From Streptomyces sp. ISL-87 (GTDB lineage: Bacteria > Actinomycetota > Actinomycetes > Streptomycetales > Streptomycetaceae): a stretch of 55,946 nt of DNA. This document shows positions 8,901-16,287 of the stretch, in pieces. A model generated the notes under the pieces. It did no database searches. It was not told the DNA's origin and saw nothing but the letters and a program-made list of their open reading frames with translations. The first letter of the stretch is position 1; every line of letters starts with the position of its first letter. The translations under genes and the position numbers were made by a program. The stretch lies in contig NZ_JAGGOY010000048.1 of NCBI RefSeq assembly GCF_018614095.1, forward strand, positions 1 to 55,946, written 5' to 3'.

Positions 8901-9940
8901 GCCTGGTTGTTGGTGGAACCAGTACGGCCGTCGATGGAGGAGGAGTTGTACGACAGCCCGATCTTGGGAATGAACGCGCCGGGCACCGGGGGCACGGAGA
9001 CGGGCATGCTCCAGCCGAAGCCGCCCGAGTTCCCGCCGGCGGACCAGGATCCGCTGGGCGCGAGCGAGGTGGCCTTGAAGGAACCTTCCGAGCTGCTGGT
9101 GCCTGGAGCCGTCGCGAGGACGGTCATGCCTCCGGCCGGAGCGGCGAGCCAGGACTGCGCGGAAGACACCGCCTTCGGGGCGGGTGCGGAGGTGTCCGCC
9201 GGGGGCAGAGCCACCTCGGCGGTCAGCGTGCCCGTCTTTGCATTGTTCCGCGTAGGCAGCGGGGTGCCCTTGAGGCACTCCGGCTTCGACGGCGTGGTCA
9301 GCGCACATGCGGGCAGTGCGATGAGTTGCAGGGAGGAGGCCCAGTTCGCGCCGTAGCCGCCCTTGATCTTGGAGTAGTCGACTTCGACCTGGGCGGTGCC
9401 GGCTGCGGTCGAGCCGTCGGAGCGCTGGACGGACAGCAGCAGGCCTTCGATGCCGGCCTGCTGGGTGGCCTTGCGGTCGGCGACGGTGACCTTCACCCGC
9501 CCGGGAGCAGTCAGATCCCGTGCCGGGGCCAGGGATTTGGCACTGGGTGAAGGTGCGGCCTTTGTGGTCTGCGTGACGCGGACAGGCAGGGAGCCGGCCT
9601 GGGACTGGGTGAACATATTCGCCTTCGCCAGCGGCGAAGGAGCGGGCAAGGTGACCTCGGCCGTCCCCGGCGTAGGCCAGGCGACGGGCGTCGGCTTCCA
9701 CTCGGGTGCAGGCGTAAGGGTCTTCCTCTTGCCCGGTTTGAGGTCCGCGCCCTTGACCGACTTGGCCTTCTGGACCTCGCGCAGCTTGAACTTCTCCGGC
9801 CCGGCCCAGGCTGGCGCGGTCAGCATCGAAACGGTCAGTGCGGTTGATATCGCACCGACGATTCCGGTCCGGAGCAGTCGCTTTCTCTGAAAGCGATCAC
9901 CTCCGGACAATTCGGACATCAGGCCCGTTCTGTTGGACAC
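2948..9940 (-). CDS. Rhs-family polymorphic toxin with Hint pretoxin domain
   Basis: About 2330 residues. The GTG at 9940 is preferred because GGGGGG lies 6 bp upstream; an in-frame ATG at 10051 lacks support. A twin-basic, hydrophobic signal peptide ends near the AWA motif (residue ~45). SpvB-like N-terminal modules and many YD repeats (Y-D-x2-G-R) follow. The Rhs core ends near residue 1900 at GYNYANNNPITDSDPTG, and a linker of about 170 residues rich in Gly/Ser comes next. A Hint autoprocessing domain (NCFLAGTQVLMADG ... NHPFWS ... TPILVHN) spans about residues 2070-2213. The last ~115 residues form the toxin tip, with GKWDYFFGRVNSNPHNAERS; I cannot name its activity. The tip-encoding end is visibly richer in A+T than the repeat region, typical of swapped toxin tips. 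Confidence 0.9.
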   Translation of the reverse strand: MSNRTGLMSELSGGDRFQRKRLLRTGIVGAISTALTVSMLTAPAWAGPEKFKLREVQKAKSVKGADLKPGKRKTLTPAPEWKPTPVAWPTPGTAEVTLPAPSPLAKANMFTQSQAGSLPVRVTQTTKAAPSPSAKSLAPARDLTAPGRVKVTVADRKATQQAGIEGLLLSVQRSDGSTAAGTAQVEVDYSKIKGGYGANWASSLQLIALPACALTTPSKPECLKGTPLPTRNNAKTGTLTAEVALPPADTSAPAPKAVSSAQSWLAAPAGGMTVLATAPGTSSSEGSFKATSLAPSGSWSAGGNSGGFGWSMPVSVPPVPGAFIPKIGLSYNSSSIDGRTGSTNNQASWVGEGWDYNPGFIERKYVPCENDKQGGNNTEKVGDLCWKSENATLSLKGSSTDLLWDADKAVWKLSSDDGSRVERIYDSAGNNSGDADSEYWRLTTTDGSQYWFGKNRLPGWTTGKEVTNSVNVVPVFGNHTGEPGHEADFASSSEMQGWRWNLDYAVDPHGNAMALYYNKYSNYYAKNGKIDASVAYTRDGILKKIAYGLRAGEVYSQTPPPAQVDFTVANRCTATTCTFDKDHGADWPDVPVHLLCTSGEQCLQASPTFWSTKRLTSIDTQALAGTALSPVDTWTLSTSYPPTGDTSTPALWLDSVQHTGKAGALADITLPKTVFTGTPMANRVDSAEGRPPINKPRITKITSETGADTLVTYSAQECTPTNLPTADDTNTKRCYPSWWTRDGAVDEVKDYFHKYLVTKVQDTDTTAGTGSPSRTTVYLYPGTPNWRRDQSEFTLDKHRTWSDFRGYRTVRTQTGITNRTRTETDYYTGMAGDKLANGTERTVAAINGVADRSDFSGRIAETRIYTSVAGTLAEKTTNTPWESETSATQAVTGMTDPDKPGDAAPILEPKAARLSGTATTVSSTLLGDGTWRNATTRRTYDKTYGLPLTVGTDGAGTTEASCTINEYVTPDTANWLIAYPRQISSTSNTTCQFALPNSSVTGAGRMSYDGQAVGVAPKPGQAHLTKSEQAAKLGADNAFVWETAGQTTHDAYGRVTTATGQDGQTTSTAYSPATVAQPTSITVTNAKGHTTTSTYDGLRGLSLATTEANNRTLTSEYDALGRLTKGWTAGRTTSQQPNATFTYNISQSAPSTVTTKKLYEDGLWGTSVTLYDSLLRERQTQSDAIGVVGRTITDTFYDDHGRVSRTNAPYYNGSTVGTTMLVVADNQIPSATAIEYDARDRATASILLTLNNEKWRSTTTYGPDWQAVVPPQGATATLVVSDARGRVTERRDYKDRTPVIGAAPSQYEKHTYAYDPAGKLSKITDTSGRNSWTYTYDLRGRQTSATDPDKGRSTTAYGADGRPQSVTDARGITLATTYDELGRPASLRKGTVTGTKLAEWTYDTAPGGKGLPATSTRYDGTAAYTSTITGYNAAGTPAGSQFTVPLVAGEEKLAGTYSITGTLTPTNSLPETSAYSTTNTNATTALPAETVTNHYGAQDQLAIVGSNLNQAYLRGASYTEFGELAQAQLGNLGSNVVQSLSRDPVTRRVIRADVDRDASGPGNLSSAKYTYDPAGNITRVLDEQDDFTIKDDQCFAYDWAARLTDAWTSGDDCTTKPVGGSGTPNLGTVDPYWTSWTFTDTGQRATETQHKAGPVTADTTRTHTYPTTTGAAQAHAVRSITATGGTTGTDTYAYDATGNMTTRTPAVPASPQTMTWNDEGKLTSSTTGGATTSFLYDTAGTRILKREPAATTLYLPGGQELVLDKTVGTVSGTRYYSVPGGTGMRTSTDGRLRFLTADHHGTNTLSIAATTLTFNRRKQLPYGAERGTPPAAWPSQKGFVGGDIDKTTGLTHIGARDYDTKIGQFISVDPLLSLDQPQSLNGYNYANNNPITDSDPTGERNEECGSLYKCAPGGRITFDNTDQVTDRGGENDPGGEVSRSHHQQSNSGSSSGGNTHSGPPTVTSPSGNVFVYPKENTQEFAYKFSSIYRNEIADYGGAPNDPKIDWYIKIGALLDACEQMRDRGCNPAQFIWANMTSTVEVNGPFEGGGISRGAVGIRGAGGKGGVGKGGNCFLAGTQVLMADGTTKKIEDITVGEEVLATDPETGKTEARQVTDLIRSEGEKHLTDLSIETPMGIKKLTATQNHPFWSPSANAWVEAQNLTPGFTLLTNDGITVSVTANKPYTQHAPTYNLTVDDLHTYYVLAGNTPILVHNSCGVTIDGGKWDYFFGRVNSNPHNAERSAQNAYQLESIGIRDNAAGREVLTEHFNEAARSGVVETYVNPKSGLTNMRTESLLYGPRGSLLIRSNFEVTDSGVRLTTMIPVGGRGYGK

Positions 9941-10194
9941 AGCAAACCCCCCACGGGAATAAGAGACAGATAAAACCGCAGCCAACACGTTGCGGAGCAT
10001 CCTCCGCAAGACCCTTCTTCGACACACTTTGACCTGCGAAAACGCACCCATGCGCCTTAAAGTGGATCATTCCGGATGCCGTGATTTCACCAACCCGTGA
10101 CGTTGCATCAGGTCGCCCTATGCCAATGCGAATGGTGTCGCTTACCCTGCGGTGACCCTTTGCCGTGAAGTTCTCAGAAAGACCAGAAGCTTCC
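9941..10194. promoter_or_regulatory. Divergent promoter region between Rhs toxin and secreted partner
   Basis: About 250 bases separate the two divergent starts, so both promoters must lie here. The stretch is less GC-rich than the coding sequence around it. I could not identify convincing -35/-10 pairs or an operator. Confidence 0.4.
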
Positions 10195-13100
10195 ATGAAT
10201 CAGCGAAGAGCCGGCGCAGGTCTGACCCGCCCGCTGGCCATACTTCTCGCGCTCGCGTTCCCCCTGACCGCGATCAGTACCCTCTCAACGCCCGGAATCG
10301 CATCGGCCGCCGACGCTCCGGCAACAGGGAGCACAGACACTGCAGTTCCGCTCGCCGCGTCCGAGATCCAGGCCTTCGGCCTCGCGCGGAAGGCGGGCAA
10401 GAAGGTCGAGATCATCGACCGGCGTACTGAGTACTCCGAAACCTACGCCAACCCCGACGGCAGCATCACTCAGCGGCAGTTCACCCTGCCCGTCTGGACA
10501 CGCCAGGACTCCACCTGGCGCAGGACCGACCCAACCGTCACCCGCCACGCCGACGGCACCCTGGGGCCCACTGCCGCGTTCGGCATCACCTTCTCCGGCG
10601 GCGGCGACAGCCCGCTGGTGACGATGGTCCGCGACGGAAAGAAGCTGGCGCTGACCTGGCCGGGCAGGCTTCCGGAGCCGGTGGTGGGAGGGAACACCGC
10701 GCTCTACAAGTCCGTCCTTCCTGGCGTCGACCTGAAGCTGATCGCCGAGGTCAACGGCTTCGCCGAACACCTCGTCATCAACACCCCCGAAGCCGCCGCC
10801 AACCCGGCGCTGAAATCCATCAAACTCGGCGTCACCGCCGATGGCGTCACTCTTGACGACGACGCCGCGGACAGACTGCTGGCCAAGGACGCTGCTGGCC
10901 GTACCGTCTTCAGCGCGCCTACGCCAAAGATGTGGGAGCAGCCCGCCAGCACCGAGGCAGCAGAGCCTGTCGCGAAGTCCGGCATGACGGCCATGAGCTT
11001 GTCGGCTGCGGACGCGGAAGCAACGGAGCCGCGGCAGGCGCCCGTCGCGGCAGACGTCACCGGCAGCACCCTGACGCTGACCCCGGATCCGGGACTGCTG
11101 GCCTCGGCCACACAGTTCCCGTTGGTCATCGACCCGATCTTCACCGGCGGTTATAGGGAGAAGTGGGCGGTCGTATATTCGGCAACCCCGGACGCCGACT
11201 ACCCCAACGGCTCGGGCTGGAAGTCCGACACCCCGGCCGACGAGCCGCGCGTGGGCTACAACGGCAGCGGTGACACCCAGTCGTTCTTCGCGATGAACAC
11301 CAGCGGGCTGGAGGGCGCCACCATCCTGGACGCCACGTTCGCCGTCGAAGAGACCCACTCCTGGGGCTGCGACGCTGCCGCGGCCGGCCCCACCGAACTG
11401 TGGACCTCCCAGGACATCTCCACCACGCCGACGTGGCGCACTCGCGGCAACTACTGGTACAAGAAGCTTGCCCAAGGCAATTTCGCCCACGGCAACCCTA
11501 ACTTCTGCCCCGGCGTTGAAGGCTACGACTTCAAGTCGGACGCACTGACCGGCTACGTCCAGGATGCCGCGAACCTTGGCGTCGACCCGCTCGTGTTCGG
11601 CCTGCGCGTCCCCGACTCCTACCTCGGCAACAGGAACAGCTTCAAGCGGTTCCGCAACAACCCAGTACTCGAAGTCCACTACAACTTCAAGCCCGAGGTG
11701 ATCGCCAACGCGGCATACGAAGGCACCTGGGCGCCCGGTGGTGACGGCAATAAAGCAGTGGCCTGCGGTGGTGTCATCGGCAACAGCGGCCTCGCCCTGA
11801 CCGCAACCCTGCGCGACAAGGACGGCGGCGCCGTCGTCCCCGAATTCGTCGTCACCACCAGCAGCGGCACAGCCGTACCCGTAGCGAACACGACCACCGT
11901 GGCCAGCGGCGGCACCGCGACAGCAACCGTCCTCGCCCAGAACCTCACCAACGGCACCTACAAGTGGAAGGTCCGCGCCAAGGACGGCGAAGGCCCCGAC
12001 AGCCCCTTCACCGCCGACTGCGGATTCACCGTAGACAAGGTAGGGCCCACAAACCCGGTCACCGTCACAAGGGATGACGGCACCGCGCTGACGACCACGC
12101 AGGCCCGCACCAAGCTCCGCATCAAGGCCAAGAACACGGCGGGTGACCTGGCCGGGTTCTGCTGGTCCATGGACCGCCCGATCTCGATCGACGGCAGCCG
12201 CTGTTCCGACGACACGTGGGTACCCGTCGCCGCCGGCGCAACCGAGACCGTGCTGGAGGTCGTGCCCACCGGCTCGCCCGAGAGCCGGCTGCACGTCCTC
12301 GCCTACGACCTGGCCGGTAACCACTCCCCAGTCGACGGCAACGTCGACACCACCGTCCTGAAGACCTCCAAGGCCTCGTTCGTCTACCCGAACGGACAGA
12401 CGCCCCTGATCAAGACGGCTTCGCAGGACCTGCCCGGTGACCTCAACGGCGACGGCTACAGCGACATGCTAGCCACCGGCGACGACGGCAAGCTCGGCTT
12501 CCTCGCCGGAGACGGCACCGGCAAGGTCAAGCCCTGGCAGCAGGTCGGAACAGGCGGCTGGAGCGGCGCTCTCCTCGCGCACGGCGGAGACTTCGCAGAC
12601 TTGAACAGCCCCACCGCGAAACCAGACGGCTACGAGGACATCCTGGCCCGCCTGAGCAACAACAGGCTCTACCTCTACCCCGGCAACGGACAGGGCGCTG
12701 TCTGGTACTGGACCCGCCGAGAACTCGCCCCGCCCTCCGACCTCGGCAGCGGCGACGGCAACGGCTGGGGACGCCTCCGGCAGATCATCCTGCCCGGCGA
12801 CATGGACCAGCGCACCGACAGCGGCTTCGCCAATGGCAGCGACATGGTCGCACTCGAGTGCATCGATACCGCATGCACCGACGCCCGCCTGCGTCTATAC
12901 CCGGGCCACACCACTGAGGGCGGCGGAGCCGACCAGTCCGATCCCTTCGAGCTCCAGAAGGAATCCGACCTCAACGTCATCGGCAGCGGGGGCTGGAAGA
13001 ACTACACCATCCTTGCCATCGGTGACCAGAACAGCGACGGCGTCAAGGACGTCCTGGCCCGCAACAAGGCCGACGGGAACCTCTACCTCTACCCAGGCCG

Positions 13101-13473
13101 CTTCATCAACGGCATCTACCAGCTTGAGGGCCAGACCAGGGCCGTGTACGGCGCAGGTGGCTGGGACAACCGGCCCCTGATGGCCGGCACAGGCAACGCC
13201 CAGGGCACCGTGGTCAACAAGAGCGTGGACGACGGCGTCACCGTCATCCCCTACAAGGAGTTCCAGCCCAAGACCGGCGACAACCTCGGCGATTTCTGGG
13301 CCACCACCCCGGCCGACCCCAACTACTCCGTCCGCTACGACGACGGCACCGGCACCACCGCAACCACCACCTGCTCCACCGGCTGCCTCCTCTTCTACCC
13401 CGGCGGCGCCACCACCCACCGCCAACCCCTGAAGATCGCCGAATGGACCCGGTACATCACCGGACTCTTCTAA
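10195..13473 (+). CDS. Large secreted FG-GAP/DNRLRE-like repeat protein divergent to the Rhs toxin
   Basis: Start set at ATG 10195 (M-N-Q-R-R), giving 1092 residues and a classic signal peptide: twin Arg, hydrophobic LAILLALAFPLTAISTL, cleavage near ASA-A. The first third resembles the DNRLRE-type repeat module found in secreted actinobacterial proteins. A middle Ig-like part follows. The C-terminal third holds calcium-binding FG-GAP/VCBS-like repeats of the type D-L-N-G-D-G-Y-S-D and D-Q-N-S-D-G-V-K-D. Such proteins are often found beside Streptomyces Rhs genes. It may be a wall-bound or secreted partner, but no function is proven. No strong ribosome site is seen; an in-frame ATG ten codons upstream (10165) is an alternative. 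Confidence 0.75.
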   Translation: MNQRRAGAGLTRPLAILLALAFPLTAISTLSTPGIASAADAPATGSTDTAVPLAASEIQAFGLARKAGKKVEIIDRRTEYSETYANPDGSITQRQFTLPVWTRQDSTWRRTDPTVTRHADGTLGPTAAFGITFSGGGDSPLVTMVRDGKKLALTWPGRLPEPVVGGNTALYKSVLPGVDLKLIAEVNGFAEHLVINTPEAAANPALKSIKLGVTADGVTLDDDAADRLLAKDAAGRTVFSAPTPKMWEQPASTEAAEPVAKSGMTAMSLSAADAEATEPRQAPVAADVTGSTLTLTPDPGLLASATQFPLVIDPIFTGGYREKWAVVYSATPDADYPNGSGWKSDTPADEPRVGYNGSGDTQSFFAMNTSGLEGATILDATFAVEETHSWGCDAAAAGPTELWTSQDISTTPTWRTRGNYWYKKLAQGNFAHGNPNFCPGVEGYDFKSDALTGYVQDAANLGVDPLVFGLRVPDSYLGNRNSFKRFRNNPVLEVHYNFKPEVIANAAYEGTWAPGGDGNKAVACGGVIGNSGLALTATLRDKDGGAVVPEFVVTTSSGTAVPVANTTTVASGGTATATVLAQNLTNGTYKWKVRAKDGEGPDSPFTADCGFTVDKVGPTNPVTVTRDDGTALTTTQARTKLRIKAKNTAGDLAGFCWSMDRPISIDGSRCSDDTWVPVAAGATETVLEVVPTGSPESRLHVLAYDLAGNHSPVDGNVDTTVLKTSKASFVYPNGQTPLIKTASQDLPGDLNGDGYSDMLATGDDGKLGFLAGDGTGKVKPWQQVGTGGWSGALLAHGGDFADLNSPTAKPDGYEDILARLSNNRLYLYPGNGQGAVWYWTRRELAPPSDLGSGDGNGWGRLRQIILPGDMDQRTDSGFANGSDMVALECIDTACTDARLRLYPGHTTEGGGADQSDPFELQKESDLNVIGSGGWKNYTILAIGDQNSDGVKDVLARNKADGNLYLYPGRFINGIYQLEGQTRAVYGAGGWDNRPLMAGTGNAQGTVVNKSVDDGVTVIPYKEFQPKTGDNLGDFWATTPADPNYSVRYDDGTGTTATTTCSTGCLLFYPGGATTHRQPLKIAEWTRYITGLF

Positions 13474-13494
13474 CCAGCCAACAACGCCCTGACC

Positions 13495-13530
13495 GAGCGC
13501 GGCTCTCTCCAGACACCGGGGCCCGCGCTC
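13495..13530 (+). terminator. Hairpin after the secreted repeat protein
   Basis: GAGCGCGG (13495-13502) pairs with CCGCGCTC (13523-13530) about 20 bp after the stop codon. There is no U tract, which is usual for Streptomyces terminators. Confidence 0.5.
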
Positions 13531-13710
13531 GACCATGGGATGAACAGCCCAAACTGCTGCGCTCAGCGCGATTGTCGTCCGCGCGGACGATGGCCAACAA
13601 TGCGGGGTGCCGGTCGCCCGCACCCGTGGAAACGCCCCCGGCGGATCGCGCATCATGGCGTCGACATGTCGGGGCAACACGTCGCAGCCACCAGCGGTGC
13701 GGCCACCCTG

Positions 13711-13806
13711 ATGCCGGTGGCGATCGGGTAGTCGGCGGCCAACGCGATGTCGTAGCGCAGGAACTCGGCCTTGGCGGTGAGGTAGCCGATGGCGGTGTGG
13801 GTTCCT
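13711..13806 (-). pseudogene. Degenerate ISKra4-type transposase fragment
   Basis: One minus-strand frame reads THTAIGYLTAKAEFLRYD followed by IALAADYPIATG, a close match to the conserved stretch before the V-I-E-G motif of ISKra4-family transposases. Just after it the frame is broken and bases are missing, and the upstream frames are not continuous. The rest of 13531-14196 has only overlapping out-of-frame reading frames on both strands and no gene I can support. It looks like IS debris between the Rhs island and the core genes. Confidence 0.6.
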
Positions 13807-14196
13807 CGCGGCGGGAGCCGCGTAGCCGGGCGGCGCGGGCCGGCCCGACGCGGCATTCGAGTCGCTGAAGGCGGCCTGCAGCCTGGCGCCCCAGCATGTT
13901 CGGGAGCACCGTGACGCGCGACGACGTAGAGAGGATTCGCCGCATGAAGCGTGCAGACGCCGTGTCGTTGACCGCGTTCACACAGTGGGCCGGCGCCGTC
14001 TGACAGGAAGGGATACACGGTGTAGTACTTGCACCGGGCCGCAGACCCAAGCGGTGAGGAGCGCGTAGCGACCCACAACCACCACACCGACTGTCCGGCC
14101 CGGCCTGGCCGGGCCCGGGGACGGTGGGCCGCCCGCCGAGCGCCATGACCTCGAAAAACTTACCCCGCCCCGGCCTTGCCGCCGTAGCCTGCCTTG

Positions 14197-14637
14197 ATGC
14201 GAACTCCACGGCAGGCAGCACGGATTGTCATCCTCTCGCCCAGCGGTTCAGTGTTTCTCTTCCGGGAGAACAACGTCGAGGTCGGGATCCACTGGTTGCC
14301 GCCCGGTGGTGGGATCGATCCCGGGGAGACGCCTGAGGAGTGTGTGCGGCGCGAGTTGCGTGAGGAGACCGGGTGGACCGACCTCGTGCCGCAGCGGCTG
14401 CTCTGTACGTGGGAGCACGACTTCACCCACCAGGGCATCCCGGTGCGCCAGCACGAGCACATCTACGTCACCCGCGGTCCAGTGCGCGAGCCGGTCCCGG
14501 AGTCGCCGGATGCCCACTGGCGCTGGCTCTCCCAGGACGCCCTCGTCTCGCTCGGTGAGCCGCTGTGGCCGCCGCGGCTGGCGGAGCTGCTGGGCAGGCC
14601 TCCGGCGGAGCCGGTGCATTTGGGGCTGCTGGCGTGA
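14197..14637 (+). CDS. Nudix hydrolase
   Basis: A 146-residue protein with a complete Nudix box, G-X5-E-X7-R-E-X2-E-E-X-G-W (in GGGIDPGETPEECVRRELRE...). It should hydrolyse a nucleoside diphosphate linked to another moiety using Mg2+ held by the box glutamates; the substrate cannot be told from the sequence. The ATG at 14197 is used; an adjacent in-frame TTG is less likely. No convincing Shine-Dalgarno site precedes it. It stands alone, followed by a short hexanucleotide repeat and a convergent protease gene. Confidence 0.9.
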   Translation: MRTPRQAARIVILSPSGSVFLFRENNVEVGIHWLPPGGGIDPGETPEECVRRELREETGWTDLVPQRLLCTWEHDFTHQGIPVRQHEHIYVTRGPVREPVPESPDAHWRWLSQDALVSLGEPLWPPRLAELLGRPPAEPVHLGLLA

Positions 14638-14643
14638 GCTGAG

Positions 14644-14682
14644 GCGGTGGCGGTGGCGGTGGCGGTGGCGGTGGCGGTGGCC
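14644..14682. repeat. (GGTGGC)n microsatellite
   Basis: About six tandem copies of GGTGGC between the convergent Nudix and protease genes. The G-rich strand could form a quadruplex-like structure; copy number is likely to vary between strains. Confidence 0.8.
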
Positions 14683-14684
14683 GG

Positions 14685-15575
14685 TTAGCGGGGCGGGCTC
14701 GACGTGGCCTTCGTGTAGAGGGAGGCCGCGTAGTCGCCCAGGATGGTGCTCGTGGACACGTCGTCCGAGTCGCCGCCCGTCAGGATTCCTATGATCTTGC
14801 CGTCGTCGGCTATCCACGCACTGCCGCTGGTGCCGCCCGGGAAGTCCGCGCAGTCGAAGCGCTGTTCCGTCGCGCCCTCGCGGACCGCGACGGCCTTGCA
14901 CGTACGGGGGACCTTGCGGTCGGCGGGGTAGCCGGTGACCGTGACCTGCTCGCCCGAGCGGCCGGAGGTGTCCAGGACGGCGCCGCCGGTGACGTCCTCT
15001 ATGGCGCGGCCCGAGGCGTCCGGGGCGAGGCGGGCGAATGCGAGGTCGTAGTTGTCGTCGCCGCCGCTGGACCAGCGGGCGTCCTCGTACACCTCGTCGA
15101 GCTTCCATGTGCCGTACGGGGCCACGCCGTTCGCGTATGCGGGTGCGAAGATCGCCCCGCCTGCGCCGGACTGCCCGGCGAGCAGGCAGTGGCCGGCGGT
15201 GATGATGAGGTTCCGGCCGGGGCTGCGCACCACCGTCGCGGTGCAGAAGTGACCCCCGTCCAGGCCGCCCGTGAACAGCGCACCGGTGAAGGCCGCCGGG
15301 CTGCCCTGGCCGGGCGGGGAGGTGGGCGCGGAGGCGGGCGGCGAGCTGGGCGGGGACAGCGAAGGGTGCGGGGTCGGGGAGGTCGACAGCTGGGGGCCCT
15401 TTGGCGTTTGCGATCGCGATGACTGATTGGGTGAGGCCGCCCGGCCCGGTGCCGCCTTCGACTGCGCCGACGTCCCGCCCTCCACCGGCGGCACCACTTT
15501 CGTCATGGCCGCGGACGCGCCGAGCGCAGCCGCCACACACAACACCGCGGTCACCACGGTCCGCTTGTCCACCAC
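14685..15575 (-). CDS. Secreted trypsin-like serine protease
   Basis: About 296 residues. GTG 15575 is chosen because GGAGGGG stands 8 bp upstream; ATG 15611 is an alternative. An N-terminal hydrophobic segment (RTVVTAVLCVAAALGASAA) acts as signal or anchor, followed by a Ser/Pro-rich linker of about 70 residues. The chymotrypsin-fold domain then shows His in ITAGHC, Asp in NYDLAF, and the nucleophile Ser in GGTSGSAW. Four cysteines could form disulfides (FCTA/GHC and TCKA/DCAD). It probably acts outside the cell on proteins; specificity is unknown. Confidence 0.9.
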   Translation of the reverse strand: MVDKRTVVTAVLCVAAALGASAAMTKVVPPVEGGTSAQSKAAPGRAASPNQSSRSQTPKGPQLSTSPTPHPSLSPPSSPPASAPTSPPGQGSPAAFTGALFTGGLDGGHFCTATVVRSPGRNLIITAGHCLLAGQSGAGGAIFAPAYANGVAPYGTWKLDEVYEDARWSSGGDDNYDLAFARLAPDASGRAIEDVTGGAVLDTSGRSGEQVTVTGYPADRKVPRTCKAVAVREGATEQRFDCADFPGGTSGSAWIADDGKIIGILTGGDSDDVSTSTILGDYAASLYTKATSSPPR

Positions 15576-15726
15576 AGACAACACCCCTCCAGCTTTGCTC
15601 TGGCGAATCATGTCGTGGCGCCACCGCCTCCGCAAGGCCGAGTTCGGCCCCGTATCGCCGCCGCCTAGGACTTGGCCGCGGCACCCCGTACTCCTGGCCG
15701 CCTCCAGTTGCCGCGCCGACACCGGC

Positions 15727-16155
15727 TCACGGACGGGCGATGGCCTGCTCCAGCAGGCCGTGCAGGACGCGCTGCTCCTGCGGGGTGAGGCCGGACAGCG
15801 GAGAGTCCACGGCGAGCAGCCCGAGGAGTCGTTCGCGCAGTGCGGTGCCCTCGGCGGTGAGGACGAGGTGCCTGGCACGGCGGTCGGTGGGGTGCGGGTG
15901 GCGCTCGACCAGGCTCTGCTTCTCCAGCTTGTCGACGACGAAGGTGGTGTTGGAGGGCTCGCAGCTCATGCGTTCGGCGAGCTCCCGCATGGTCATCGGC
16001 CCGCTCATCTCCCGCAGCGCGGTCGCCTGGGACGCGGTGAGGCCCAGGGTGGCCGCGCGCTCCCGTACGTGCTCGGCGATCCGCTGGGCCAGCCCGTTCA
16101 CCAGGCCGCACAGCTGTCGCTCGGCGATGGCCTGCCGCTCCGGGGACGTCGTCAT
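15727..16155 (-). CDS. MarR-family transcriptional regulator
   Basis: A 142-residue winged-helix regulator. The helix-turn-helix lies around residues 50-75 (MTMRELAERMSCEPSNTTF), followed by the wing with D-R-R-A-R-H-L-V-L-T, the usual MarR signature. It is divergent from the metallo-hydrolase gene at 16288 with 132 bp between them, so it most likely controls that gene and itself in response to a small molecule. Confidence 0.9.
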   Translation of the reverse strand: MTTSPERQAIAERQLCGLVNGLAQRIAEHVRERAATLGLTASQATALREMSGPMTMRELAERMSCEPSNTTFVVDKLEKQSLVERHPHPTDRRARHLVLTAEGTALRERLLGLLAVDSPLSGLTPQEQRVLHGLLEQAIARP

Positions 16156-16193
16156 GCCACCACCCTAACAAGTCCGTCAAGCCAAAATATTTA

Positions 16194-16216
16194 CAACTTG
16201 AATGATTCGAACTTGA
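16194..16216. promoter_or_regulatory. Candidate MarR operator in the divergent intergenic region
   Basis: The only AT-rich stretch between the two genes contains CAACTTGAAT and GAACTTGAT as a direct repeat, plus an imperfect inverted TTGAATGATTCGAA. This is the best operator candidate, but the symmetry is imperfect. Confidence 0.4.
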
Positions 16217-16287
16217 TGCTTATGGTTGCCGTCGTCGCCACGGTGAAGTCCGGCGACGATCTGATGGCAACTCACAAGGGGTAACTC

